Assembly: GCF_022810305.1 (NCBI RefSeq)
Contig: NZ_JALGQH010000004.1
Location: 266,690-330,689, forward strand
DNA from: Rhodococcus sp. ARC_M6
GTDB lineage: Bacteria; Actinomycetota; Actinomycetes; Mycobacteriales; Mycobacteriaceae
Direction of reading: 5' to 3'
Length of the DNA: 64,000 bases
Every line of letters begins with the position of its first letter. Within the stretch, counting starts at the first letter, position 1. Shown one piece after another: positions 18,657 to 26,511 of the stretch. The notes under the pieces are model-generated. The model worked only from the letters and a program-made list of their open reading frames with translations, did not search any database and had not been told where the DNA came from. The position numbers were made by a program, and so were the translations under genes.

Positions 18657-20090
18657 TCAGCAGGTGATGAAGCTGCTCGGATCGGTCGAGCGGTCCAGCC
18701 ACTTGCCGTAGGCATCGCCGTCGGCGGCCTGAACGTCGGCGCAGATCTCAGCACGTGTGGTTCCCGAGGGGCGAAAGACTGCATAGATTGCTGTGCCGGA
18801 GTCCGAAACCTGGCGCAACGACGAGCAGGACTGGTCGGTGCGCAGGTACTGCGAACCCGGAAACATGTCGAGATAACGCTGGATGTCATTCGCATACGTT
18901 GCTGGATCAGTGGCATTGGCCAGCACGACAATTCCGGAACCGTTGCACGACGGAACCGTCATCAACTCACTCAATCCGAGGTCCCCGAACCGGGCGACTG
19001 CGGCCACCGTGGTGGTGAGCGGTGCGGTGGTGGTGAGCGGTGCGGCGGTGGCTCTCGGTGTTGTTACTCGGCTTGTAGTCGGTGCTGGGGTGGTTGTAGT
19101 TGCCGGCGTGGTGGTTGTTGCCACCGCGGCAACAGCAGTCGGAGCTTCCTCGGAGGATCGCGACATCAGCCAGATCGCGGTGCCTCCGGCGGCCAGTAGG
19201 ACAGCAGCCGCGGCAGCGCCGAGAATGATCGGCACTGTGCGCCGGGTTGCCGGCGCTACCGGTGGCGGCGGGGGAAGGGTGGTGAATCGAACAGGCTCGC
19301 GAGGAGGCGCCGGCGGCGGGGGTTGCATCGGGCGTGGAGCTATCGGCACCAATTGCTCCGGAGCATCGGGCATCGAGAGCGCCCGAGTCGCGTCCTGAGT
19401 GAACTCGCGAGCCGACGAATAGCGTCGGGTGGGGTCGACGGACATTCCTCGGGCGACGACTGTGTCGAAATGCCGTGGGAGCGAGCGAATAACGGAACTC
19501 GGTGGCGATTCTTCCGAAAATGTCGTTCCGGTCAGCGATTCGTTCAAGACTGCAGCCAGTGCGGTGACGTGGGCGATGTTCTCCCCGGTCGAATCGGGGA
19601 TACCGAAATCAGCGAGATACACGAAATCCGTCGACGTGATGATGACGTCGTGCGGTGTGACGGTCCGATGGATGAGACCAGCCGCGCGTGCCGCATCCAA
19701 TGCTTCGGCGAGTTGGGAAACGATGTGCACGGCGCGGGCAGGTTCGATTCGGCCGTTCGTGGCCAACTCGCTGCTCAGAGTGTGCCCCTCGATCAGACGC
19801 ATATCCATGAAAGGGACACCGCTGACGGTCCCGGATTCGTGGACCGGGATGACGTGCGGGTCGCTCACGCCGGCGCTCGATCGGGCCGAAGCGAGAAATC
19901 GCTCGACAATTTCCGGATTGTCGGCGGCCTGCCCGTTCAGGAGTTTGAGTGCGACCACCCGACTCTTGGATGTGTCGTAAGCCTCGTAGACCTCGCTGGT
20001 ACGGCCGCGGCCCAGTAGCCGGCGTAGTTCGTACACTCCGAAGTGCGTGCCCACACGGTTGTCAGGGGAGTTGTCGCCACTCTGTGTCAT
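18657..20090 (-). CDS. Transmembrane Ser/Thr kinase-like receptor, probably a pseudokinase
   Basis: A 477-residue protein with a kinase fold at residues 18-235, a Pro-rich linker, one membrane helix at about 285-308, a Thr/Pro-rich stalk and an extracellular domain with four conserved-looking cysteines (PSCNGSG, SCSSLR, ICADVQ, FITC). The glycine loop GRGRTSEV, Lys49 (VALKLL) and DFG (Asp161) are kept. However, the HRD aspartate is Thr143 (HRTVTPHD), the following Lys and Asn are Thr145 and Asp148, and the helix-C glutamate position reads Ser68. It should therefore have little or no phosphotransfer activity. ATG 20090 gives the usual Pkn-like N-terminus (NRVGTHFGVYELRRLLGRG); ATG 20102 is an alternative. 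Confidence 0.85.
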   Translation of the reverse strand: MTQSGDNSPDNRVGTHFGVYELRRLLGRGRTSEVYEAYDTSKSRVVALKLLNGQAADNPEIVERFLASARSSAGVSDPHVIPVHESGTVSGVPFMDMRLIEGHTLSSELATNGRIEPARAVHIVSQLAEALDAARAAGLIHRTVTPHDVIITSTDFVYLADFGIPDSTGENIAHVTALAAVLNESLTGTTFSEESPPSSVIRSLPRHFDTVVARGMSVDPTRRYSSAREFTQDATRALSMPDAPEQLVPIAPRPMQPPPPAPPREPVRFTTLPPPPPVAPATRRTVPIILGAAAAAVLLAAGGTAIWLMSRSSEEAPTAVAAVATTTTPATTTTPAPTTSRVTTPRATAAPLTTTAPLTTTVAAVARFGDLGLSELMTVPSCNGSGIVVLANATDPATYANDIQRYLDMFPGSQYLRTDQSCSSLRQVSDSGTAIYAVFRPSGTTRAEICADVQAADGDAYGKWLDRSTDPSSFITC

Positions 20091-20173
20091 TGTCGGTCTC
20101 ATCGCTCCCGTTCGGAATGAGCATTCAACATATCGTTGTCCGGCGGTATCGCCGGACCACCTAGACTGGTGGC

Positions 20174-22105
20174 GTGGCGGGCCGAATTTCTGACAGAGAC
20201 ATCGCGGCCATTCGCGAACGCACACGAATCGAAGACATCGTCGGTGAGTACGTCTCGCTCAAGCGCGCTGGTGGCGATTCCATCAAAGGTCTGTGCCCGT
20301 TCCACGACGAGAAGTCCCCGTCGTTCCACGTGCGTCCCAACCACGGGCTCTACCACTGCTTCGGCTGCGGTGAGGGCGGCGACGTCTACTCGTTCCTTCA
20401 GAAGATGGATCACATCAGTTTCGTCGAGGCCGTCGAACAGTTGGCCGACCGACTGAACTACTCGATTTCCTACGAGGGCGGCGGTCCCTCGGTTCAGCGC
20501 GATCGCGGGACGCGGGCACGATTGATCGCAGCCAATGCGGCCGCTCAGGAGTTCTACGCTGCCAGGTTGAAGGAACCCGACGCGCAAGCTGCGCGCGATT
20601 ACCTGACCGAGCGAAATTTCGACGGTGCGGCTGCCCTGCAATTCGGCTGCGGTTACGCGCCCGACGGCTGGGATATTCTTACAAAACACTTGATGGCCAA
20701 GGGATTCGAGTTCAAAGAGCTCGAAGCTGCCGGGTTGTCCAAGGAAGGTCGACGCGGCCCGATCGACCGATTCCATCGTCGTCTGCTGTGGCCTATCCGC
20801 AGTGTCGCCGGCGACGTCATCGGCTTCGGTGCGCGCAAACTATTTGACGACGACACCATGCCGGGCAAATACGTCAACACCCCGGAAACCATCCTGTACA
20901 AGAAGTCTCAGGTCCTATTCGGTCTCGATCTAGCCAAACGTGATATCGCCAAGGGCCACCAGGCGGTCGTCGTCGAGGGATACACCGATGTGATGGCGAT
21001 GCATCTGGCCGGCGTCAAGACCGCCGTCGCATCCTGCGGCACCGCATTCGGTGAGGAGCATCTTGCGATGCTGCGCCGACTCCTGATGGACGACAGCTAC
21101 TTTCGTGGCGAGATCATCTACACCTTCGACGGCGACGCCGCGGGACAAGCTGCTGCGATGAAGGCCTTCGAGGGCGACCAGAAGATGGCCGGGCAGACCT
21201 TTGTCGCCGTCGCCCCGGACGGAATGGATCCGTGCGATCTCCGTCTTGCATCCGGCGACGCGGCCGTCCGTGACCTTGTAGCGCGCCGCACCCCGATGTT
21301 CGAATTCGTCGTCAAATCCATCCTCACCGAACACGATCTCGAGACCGCCGAAGGTCGCGTCGAGGCCTTGCGTCGGACTGTTCCCGTCGTCGCGCAGATC
21401 AAGGAATCGACACTGCGAGACAGCTACGCGAACCTCCTGTGCGGGTGGGTCGGTTGGGACGATCTTCCATCCGTGCGCCGACGCGTACGTGACGAAGCTC
21501 GCAAGCGGGCAGCCATGCGTGGTTCGTCGCCCGCACCCAAGCGTCGTCAAGTTATCGCGGAACCGAGCGACGACGCTTTGGCGCTGCCGATCGGCATCTC
21601 GAGGCCTCGCCCCAACGACCCGGCGCTCTCTACCCAACGAGCCGTCTTGAAGGCGGCCCTGCAGTATCCCGGGATCGCCGGAACAGTATTCGACTCCCTG
21701 CCCGCCGAAACGTTCACGCATCCGGCCTACGTGGCAATCAGGCAATCAATGGCCGACGTCGGAGGAACCAGCAAGGGGCTCGGCGGCGCCGAATGGATCG
21801 ACGTCGTCACCAAGGGCGTCAACGACGTGACGGTTGCCTCGGTAATCTCGGAATTGGCCGTAGAACCGATGCCCTGCGACGAAGAGACCGTTCCGCGGTA
21901 CATCACCGGCGTGCTCGCCCGACTGCAAGAAGCCTGGGTCGGCGAACAGGTCGCGGACCTCAAATCGAAGCTTCAACGTATCTCGCCGGCCGCAGCACCC
22001 GAGGAATACAACTCACTGTTCGGCGACCTCGTCGCACTCGAGCAGTATCGCCGACAACTGCGTGAACAAGCTGTCGGCGATACCAGCGCCGGATTGCCCG
22101 GCTGA
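20174..22105 (+). CDS. dnaG: DNA primase
   Basis: A 643-residue primase. The N-terminal CHC2 zinc finger is in CPFHDEKSPSFHVRPNHG then YHCFGCGEGGD; the TOPRIM domain has VVVEGYTDVMAMHLAG and YTFDGDAAGQAA with the metal-binding Glu/Asp residues; a C-terminal helicase-binding domain follows. It synthesises RNA primers at the replication fork. The start is GTG 20174. It begins 84 nt from the divergent pseudokinase gene, and its stop lies 1 nt from that of the convergent small membrane protein. Confidence 0.97.
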   Translation: MAGRISDRDIAAIRERTRIEDIVGEYVSLKRAGGDSIKGLCPFHDEKSPSFHVRPNHGLYHCFGCGEGGDVYSFLQKMDHISFVEAVEQLADRLNYSISYEGGGPSVQRDRGTRARLIAANAAAQEFYAARLKEPDAQAARDYLTERNFDGAAALQFGCGYAPDGWDILTKHLMAKGFEFKELEAAGLSKEGRRGPIDRFHRRLLWPIRSVAGDVIGFGARKLFDDDTMPGKYVNTPETILYKKSQVLFGLDLAKRDIAKGHQAVVVEGYTDVMAMHLAGVKTAVASCGTAFGEEHLAMLRRLLMDDSYFRGEIIYTFDGDAAGQAAAMKAFEGDQKMAGQTFVAVAPDGMDPCDLRLASGDAAVRDLVARRTPMFEFVVKSILTEHDLETAEGRVEALRRTVPVVAQIKESTLRDSYANLLCGWVGWDDLPSVRRRVRDEARKRAAMRGSSPAPKRRQVIAEPSDDALALPIGISRPRPNDPALSTQRAVLKAALQYPGIAGTVFDSLPAETFTHPAYVAIRQSMADVGGTSKGLGGAEWIDVVTKGVNDVTVASVISELAVEPMPCDEETVPRYITGVLARLQEAWVGEQVADLKSKLQRISPAAAPEEYNSLFGDLVALEQYRRQLREQAVGDTSAGLPG

Positions 22106-22106
22106 G

Positions 22107-22358
22107 CTAGCGGTTCTTCTTCAACTGGTCGTGGGGGACCAGGATCGTCGTTTCCTCGTTGAGCGGCTTCATGGGCTCGAGCTTTGGCTGCGTGCTCAAT
22201 GAGTCCGCCAACTTCTGACGCGACGCGTCCAGCACCTTCTTGGTGGCCGGACTGGTCGCCACAGCCTTGGCTGCCCGGCTGATCTGTTCGTATCGTGCGC
22301 GGCCTGCCTTCGTTCCCAGGACGTACCCAGCTGCAACACCGATCAACAAACGCATCAT
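22107..22358 (-). CDS. Small membrane-anchored protein, YtxH-like
   Basis: An 83-residue protein with a short N-terminal hydrophobic segment (MMRLLIGVAAGYVLGTKAGR) followed by a basic helix (ARYEQISRAAKAVATSPATK) and a charged tail. The GYVLGTKAGRxRYEQI pattern recurs in actinobacterial YtxH-like proteins of unknown function. The start could be either of the two adjacent ATG codons. It is convergent with dnaG and lies upstream of the tRNA-Asn genes on the other strand. Confidence 0.8.
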   Translation of the reverse strand: MMRLLIGVAAGYVLGTKAGRARYEQISRAAKAVATSPATKKVLDASRQKLADSLSTQPKLEPMKPLNEETTILVPHDQLKKNR

Positions 22359-22494
22359 TCCTGCTTCCCTCCAGCACCGATCGTCCTGTCTCCATCCTGC
22401 CTGATGACTCGCTGGGCAGGCGATTTGGTACTTCGGTCATGCGTTCGCTAGAGTTTCTCAAGCAACGCCGGAACGGGCGTTGCAAGCAAGATAA

Positions 22495-22567
22495 TCCCCT
22501 GTAGCTCAATTGGCAGAGCTTCCGACTGTTAATCGGACGGTTACTGGTTCGAGTCCAGTCGGGGGAG
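22495..22567 (+). tRNA. tRNA-Asn(GTT), copy 1
   Basis: A 73-nt cloverleaf: acceptor TCCCCTG/CGGGGGA with discriminator G, T arm ACTGG-TTCGAGT-CCAGT, anticodon GTT in GACTGTTAATC. CCA is not encoded. Confidence 0.96.
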
Positions 22568-22572
22568 CGTGT

Positions 22573-22608
22573 AACCCCCATTCGGAGTAATCCGGGTGGG
22601 GGTTTTTC
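22573..22608 (+). terminator. Intrinsic terminator of tRNA-Asn copy 1
   Basis: ACCCCCA...CGGA-GTAA-TCCG...TGGGGGT hairpin at 22573-22603 followed by TTTTTC. Confidence 0.88.
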
Positions 22609-22727
22609 GCTTTTCTGTGTGTCGAACAGGCGCACGATGGGGGCTGTAGTGCCGTATTGGTACTTCGGCGATGCATTGGGTAATGTTGCTGTCAGCAACG
22701 TCGTGATCGGCGCTGTCGGCAAGATAA

Positions 22728-22800
22728 TCCCCTGTAGCTCAATTGGCAGAGCTTCCGACTGTTAATCGGACGGTTACTGGTTCGAGTCCAGTCGGGGGAG
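22728..22800 (+). tRNA. tRNA-Asn(GTT), copy 2
   Basis: Identical in every base to copy 1, 233 nt downstream, with the same leader but a different terminator. Confidence 0.96.
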
Positions 22801-22812
22801 CAGCAATGAAGG

Positions 22813-22852
22813 TGTCCCTGATCCGCAATCGCGGGTCGGGGACATTTTTTTT
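22813..22852 (+). terminator. Intrinsic terminator of tRNA-Asn copy 2
   Basis: TGTCCCTGATCCGC-AATC-GCGGGTCGGGGACA hairpin at 22813-22844, then eight T residues. Confidence 0.92.
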
Positions 22853-22926
22853 GTTGTCCGGGCTGAATTGAGGCAGGCACGAGCCGGAGTGCGAAAAGTG
22901 CTCCGCCCGTGGTGAATCGAGAGCAA

Positions 22927-22964
22927 GAAAAACCCCGACGCAGTGATGCGCCGGGGCTTGACTT
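22927..22964 (-). terminator. Intrinsic terminator of the Hfq-like gene
   Basis: Read on the minus strand, CCCCGGCGCA-TCAC-TGCGTCGGGG is followed by TTTTTC, just after the stop of the gene at 22976-23173. Confidence 0.88.
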
Positions 22965-22975
22965 GAAAAGAGCGA

Positions 22976-23173
22976 CTACTTCGCTGCGCGGTCCGAGGGC
23001 TCGAACAGGCGCACGATGTGGGCCGGGTTGATGTAGTAGACCCCGTTGGGGGAGTGGAGGACCAACGTGTCCTCCGTGAAGTCCTGGACGGTGCCGTTGA
23101 GCTTCGCGCCATCGGACATGATGATGCGGATAGTGGCCTTGGAGTTCTTGAATTCAGAGAGTGCAAGCTTCAT
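22976..23173 (-). CDS. 65-residue Hfq/Sm-like protein (candidate)
   Basis: The protein starts MKLALSEFKNSKATIRIIMS. From residue 14 the pattern is I-x-I-x-x-x-x-G-x-x-L-x-G-T-V-x-x-F-x-x-x-T-L-V-L, then NGVYYINPAHIVRLF. This parallels the Sm1/Sm2 layout of Hfq (hydrophobic strand, NG or DG turn, L-x-G, F, T-V-L-L, G-x-x-x-x-x-Y-K-H-A-I), although the Y-K-H motif is replaced by N-P-A-H. Length 65 is close to short Hfq proteins. Starts at ATG 23173, with AGGA about 9 nt upstream, and has its own terminator. I cannot confirm the fold from sequence alone; a generic small beta-barrel is the alternative. Confidence 0.6.
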   Translation of the reverse strand: MKLALSEFKNSKATIRIIMSDGAKLNGTVQDFTEDTLVLHSPNGVYYINPAHIVRLFEPSDRAAK

Positions 23174-23352
23174 GTGATGATCCTGTTCCGTGGGGTGTGC
23201 TCTCCAACGGTATCGGGTTCACGCGCCAATGCCGACCAAGTCGATATCTCGTGCACTCAGGTGAGGTGGACCAGTCACAACCTGCCCGGTTGTGATGTGC
23301 GTCGGATGGGCCGGTAACATTCGGACGCGCCGAGATGCAGTGCATTTCGGAT

Positions 23353-23426
23353 GGGGCGGTAGCTCAGTCGGTTAGAGCCGTGGACTCATAATCCATTGGT
23401 CGTGGGTTCGAGCCCCACCCGCCCCA
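23353..23426 (+). tRNA. tRNA-Met(CAT), elongator type likely
   Basis: A 74-nt cloverleaf: acceptor GGGGCGG/CCGCCCC, discriminator A, T arm GTGGG-TTCGAGC-CCCAC, anticodon CAT in GACTCATAATCC. The paired first acceptor base pair excludes initiator tRNA. A lysidine-type tRNA-Ile2 with the same anticodon cannot be fully ruled out. Confidence 0.9.
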
Positions 23427-23445
23427 CAATTAGTTTGCAGTTCAG

Positions 23446-23479
23446 AGGCCCTTTCGGAGAAATCCGTGAGGGCCTTTTT
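23446..23479 (+). terminator. Intrinsic terminator of tRNA-Met
   Basis: AGGCCCT...CGGA-GAAA-TCCG...AGGGCCT hairpin followed by TTTTTG. Confidence 0.88.
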
Positions 23480-23530
23480 GCATCTCTGCCCACATTTTGC
23501 CGCCACACCTGGAACTAAGCACGCTGCGAA

Positions 23531-23870
23531 TCAAGCCTGGTGACGCCACTTCGGCCAGCGCGGCAGCATCGAATCCAGAGTCTCGTCACTGCCTTGTGTC
23601 CGAGCATCGTCGGAATGCCCCTCAGATTCGTCCCAATGGACGCCGCAGAGAGTGCCTACGGTCATCTGGTGTTATCTCCGGCACGTTCGATTTTTTGACC
23701 GCATCATCAAACCGCTGGTGACGTGCACCTCTATTCAGGATCACACCGCCACCAAACGTAGGGCACACAAGGCCGATCGGATCCTTGCCGAGGCATGCGG
23801 CATTGATTTGATCGGCCACGAACCGAGACGCCGACACTGAGCTTGCCTGATGATTTTCACAGGCTCCCAC
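23531..23870 (-). pseudogene. Decayed tyrosine recombinase (phage-type integrase), C-terminal part
   Basis: Minus-strand conceptual pieces match the integrase C-terminal domain in the right order but in three frames. First, LVCPTFGGGVILNRGARHQ, then RFDDAVKKSNVPEITPDDRRHS, read from 23831 to 23622; the family has PHDLRHT where this has PDDRRHS. Then ASIGTNLRGIPTMLGHKAV (from 23643), the LGHK box. Then TLDSMLPRWPKW ending at the TGA at 23531. Two frameshifts and the missing N-terminal half make it non-functional. It lies 105 nt after tRNA-Met, the usual place for an element that integrated into that tRNA gene. Confidence 0.75.
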
Positions 23871-24018
23871 TTCAACTTCCCGTCAATCTCGCTACCTGTT
23901 CGACGAGCAGTCAACGGCGTTTCTCATCTCAGCGGTGAACATTGAATGGGGCCATCTCGCCCCAGCACAGTAGCCCGATCGGAACCAGTGGCGAACCTAG
24001 CCAGTCAATGCAGAAGAG

Positions 24019-24621
24019 CTAGCTTGGACATGAGTCCACATCCTTGCCTCCCAAGCTAATGGACGACGACCAGTGCCAGTTTTGTCCTAGCGCGTCTGCT
24101 GGCGCACTAGGCAAGACTGCTGAGATCTGACCGGGGACACTAGTGTCGGGTAAGCCAGACAGGTTTTGCTGCTTGCCGGACTGGTCCGCCACAAAGTATG
24201 CAATCTGATCACCGTCAAGAGTCTTGTATCCCAACTGTTTGACAACGGTTCCGCTTTGGTTGGCGCCCGACAGTGAAAATAGAACTGTGCCAGAGGTTGG
24301 CAACTGGCCTGAGTAGGTCCACGTCACCCGTACAGCGTCTCCGGCATAACCTCCGACGCCGAGTTCCGTCGATGTCGAAACCAGTCCCACCGGTGAAGCT
24401 GGATTCGCGTTGGAACAGGAGCTGGCATCTCCGCGCACCACAACTTTGCCTGGAAGATCCGGGGCCACGGCGACTGCAACTGGAATAGTCGAGGTTGGCT
24501 GAGTGGCCGACTTGCCGACCGAAATTGAAGCTGTGGACGCAGTAGGCGCATCGGAACTCTCGCCACATCCAGCAAGTATTAGTGGTGCGGCCAGAATGGC
24601 AAGTGCCAGTTTTGTTTTCAC
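24019..24621 (-). CDS. Lipoprotein of unknown function
   Basis: A 200-residue protein with a lipoprotein signal peptide (MKTKLALAILAAPLILAGCG; lipobox LAGC, Cys19). The mature part has a Ser/Thr-rich linker, two cysteines in SSCSNANPASP and DSCPS that could form a disulfide, and beta-rich stretches (VRVTWTYSGQLPTSGTVLFS). Base composition is visibly lower in GC than the neighbours, and the gene lies next to the integrase remnant, so it may have arrived by transfer. I recognise no family. The stretch 24622-24909 upstream contains no gene I can support. Confidence 0.75.
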   Translation of the reverse strand: MKTKLALAILAAPLILAGCGESSDAPTASTASISVGKSATQPTSTIPVAVAVAPDLPGKVVVRGDASSCSNANPASPVGLVSTSTELGVGGYAGDAVRVTWTYSGQLPTSGTVLFSLSGANQSGTVVKQLGYKTLDGDQIAYFVADQSGKQQNLSGLPDTSVPGQISAVLPSAPADALGQNWHWSSSISLGGKDVDSCPS

Positions 24622-24830
24622 GCCCGAATGGTCTCATGTGACCTGTAGTGCTACATCGATTAATTTAGTATTGCTGCATGTCAGTTTGGCAGCCAAGTAG
24701 CTTCTTAACGCGGCGCGGCAGCGTTCACGGTCCGGCAGAACGGCCAGAGACAACCTCGTTTTCTGGCCGGGGTATGGTCGGTGGCCAGTGTGGCTTTGGC
24801 CATTTCGGGTTCTGGGCACCAGTTCCCGAT

Positions 24831-24840
24831 CCGCCCCACA
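24831..24840 (+). repeat. 10-bp copy of the tRNA-Met 3' end (possible att remnant)
   Basis: CCGCCCCACA here equals 23419-23428, which is the last 8 bases of tRNA-Met plus 2 flanking bases. Upstream, GTTCCCGATCC resembles a T-loop (GTTCGA-xTCC). The two copies enclose the integrase remnant and the low-GC lipoprotein gene. A 10-bp match can arise by chance in GC-rich DNA. Confidence 0.3.
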
Positions 24841-24855
24841 TTCGCCCTGCGATTC

Positions 24856-24892
24856 TGAAGGATTTCACTCGCTCAGCGAACGAAATCCTTCA
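24856..24892. repeat. Inverted repeat with 11-bp arms
   Basis: TGAAGGATTTC at 24856-24866 pairs with GAAATCCTTCA at 24882-24892; CGCT/AGCG in the loop adds a second short stem. It lies downstream of the minus-strand gene at 24910 and has no U-tract on either strand. Confidence 0.75.
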
Positions 24893-24909
24893 CAATCACT
24901 TCATCCCAC

Positions 24910-25281
24910 TCAGGTCGAGTAGTCGCGCAGCGTGAACACGAATCCGACTGCAATTGTCACTACCGCGGCGATGTAGACCGTGAACCGCAACCACACCGGC
25001 CCGACGTAACTGACTGTGATCGCGGCAGCCAGGGCGACGATGATCATGACCACGCCGTAGGCCGGTGTGCGTTGCGGATGTTCTCCGTGCCGATTCCCGG
25101 AAGTTCCCATCATCAAAGTCTGCTCTGCGTCGGAAGGCGGGGGCAATGGCTGGAGCGAACGGTCCGAAAATCTGGTTGTCCCACTCAGTGGGTCATTCGG
25201 AAGTTGGGCGCCGCGCCGAAAGTGCAGCTCAATAGCGCGTCTGACCTGCGAATCTAAATCTTTCGTTAGAACACGTTCCAA
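24910..25281 (-). CDS. Small protein with two membrane segments, start uncertain
   Basis: The frame is open from 25365, but that would run into the divergent adh gene. I place the start at TTG 25281, giving about 123 residues: a basic soluble part (LTKDLDSQVRRAIELHFRRG), a polar linker and two C-terminal hydrophobic helices (VVMIIVALAAAITVSYVGPV and FTVYIAAVVTIAVGFVFTL). No clear ribosome site supports any start; the internal MMGTSGNRHG start is also possible and would leave mainly the membrane part. Family unknown. Divergent from adh. Confidence 0.55.
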   Translation of the reverse strand: MERVLTKDLDSQVRRAIELHFRRGAQLPNDPLSGTTRFSDRSLQPLPPPSDAEQTLMMGTSGNRHGEHPQRTPAYGVVMIIVALAAAITVSYVGPVWLRFTVYIAAVVTIAVGFVFTLRDYST

Positions 25282-25346
25282 TTTCGGCCATTTGTGGCTA
25301 TGGTCACAAAGAAAGATGCGGGTGTGCGAATGAAAGGTGAAGTGAC

Positions 25347-26474
25347 GTGAAGACCAAGGGTGCAATCCTGTGGGGCCTGGGCGAGAAGTGGTCCGTCGAG
25401 GAGATCGAGATCGGCGAGCCGGTAGCCGGTGAAGTCCAGATCCGCATGGAAGCGGCCGGAATGTGCCACTCCGACCACCACATCGTCACCGGCGCAACGC
25501 CGATGGCGTCGTTCCCCGCAATGGGCGGACACGAAGGTTCCGGTGTGATCACCAAGGTCGGCGCGGAGGTCCACGGCCTCGAGGTCGGCGACCACGTCGT
25601 GCTGTCCTTCATCCCCGCGTGTGGAACCTGTCCGGCATGTTCGGGCGGGCACCAGAATCTCTGCGACCTCGGCATGGGACTGCTCAGCGGCCAGGCGATC
25701 AGTGACGGCACGTACCGAATCCAGGCTCGCGGCGAGAACGTGATCCCGATGTGCCTGCTCGGAACATTCTCTCCGTACATGGTTGTCAACCAGTCGTCCG
25801 TCGTGAAGATCGACAAGGACATTCCGTTCGAGGTTGCCGCGCTGGTCGGTTGCGGCGTTCCTACCGGTTGGGGATCGGCAACGCACATAGCCGACGTCAA
25901 GCCCGGTGAAGACGTTGTCATCATGGGTGTCGGCGGCGTTGGCATCAGCGCGCTTCAGGGCGCTGTGGCCTCCGGTGCGCGCAAGATCTTCGCCATCGAC
26001 CCGGTGCCGTGGAAGCGTGAGCAGGCTCTCAAGTTCGGTGCCACTCACGTCTACGAAAGTGCTGCGGCGGCAATCGAACCGATCATCAACGAAACTCACG
26101 GCCGCATGGCACAGAAGACCATCATCACGGTCGGTGAGATGAAGGGTGAGTACGTCGAAGAAGCGATGATCCTGACCGCCAAGGCCGGCCGAGTTGTCGT
26201 CACGGCGATGGGTCACCTCGTGGATATGGACGTCAAGCTCAACCTGTTCCTGATGTCCATGCTGCAGAAGGATCTTCAGGGCAACATCTTCGGCGGCGGC
26301 AACGCTCGTCAGGACGTTCCGAACCTCCTTGCCATGTACAAGGCAGGCAAGCTCAACCTCGACGACATGATCACCCGGACGTACAGCCTCGAAGAGGTCA
26401 ACGAGGGCTACCAGGACATGCTGGACGGCAAGAACATCCGTGGCGTCATCCGTTACACCGAAGCTGACTGGTGA
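25347..26474 (+). CDS. NDMA-type nicotinoprotein alcohol dehydrogenase, paralogue 1
   Basis: A 375-residue zinc-dependent MDR enzyme: catalytic zinc region GMCHSDHHIV and GGHEGSG, structural zinc cysteines in CGTCPACSGGHQNLC, and a Rossmann motif GVGGVGISAL. The N-terminus (VKTKGAILWGLGEKWSVEEI) is typical of the NDMA-dependent (Rxyl_3153-type) group, which keeps its NAD(H) bound and passes electrons to an external acceptor; in actinobacteria that acceptor is thought to be mycofactocin. No mycofactocin genes are in the window. A close paralogue lies at 60024-61151. Start GTG 25347 with GGTGAAG upstream. Confidence 0.9.
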   Translation: MKTKGAILWGLGEKWSVEEIEIGEPVAGEVQIRMEAAGMCHSDHHIVTGATPMASFPAMGGHEGSGVITKVGAEVHGLEVGDHVVLSFIPACGTCPACSGGHQNLCDLGMGLLSGQAISDGTYRIQARGENVIPMCLLGTFSPYMVVNQSSVVKIDKDIPFEVAALVGCGVPTGWGSATHIADVKPGEDVVIMGVGGVGISALQGAVASGARKIFAIDPVPWKREQALKFGATHVYESAAAAIEPIINETHGRMAQKTIITVGEMKGEYVEEAMILTAKAGRVVVTAMGHLVDMDVKLNLFLMSMLQKDLQGNIFGGGNARQDVPNLLAMYKAGKLNLDDMITRTYSLEEVNEGYQDMLDGKNIRGVIRYTEADW

Positions 26475-26511
26475 TCAGTTAACTGAAATCAGGGGCCAGT
26501 AGTCTGATCGA

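Larger units (their letters stand above)
22486..22801. repeat. 83-bp direct duplication carrying tRNA-Asn
   Basis: The stretch 22486-22568 is repeated exactly at 22719-22801. Each copy holds nine bases of leader (gcaagataa), the whole tRNA-Asn and one trailing base. The DNA between copies differs from that outside, and each copy has its own terminator. Confidence 0.95.

Noticed and set aside
18973..19330. Low-complexity GTGGTG-rich stretch considered as a repeat array
   Set aside because: It encodes the Thr/Pro/Ala stalk of the receptor pseudokinase on the minus strand.
22692..22880. Minus-strand frame over tRNA-Asn copy 2 (and a like one over copy 1)
   Set aside because: It is the tRNA read in reverse; both copies give the same PDWTRTSNRPINSRKLCQLS peptide.
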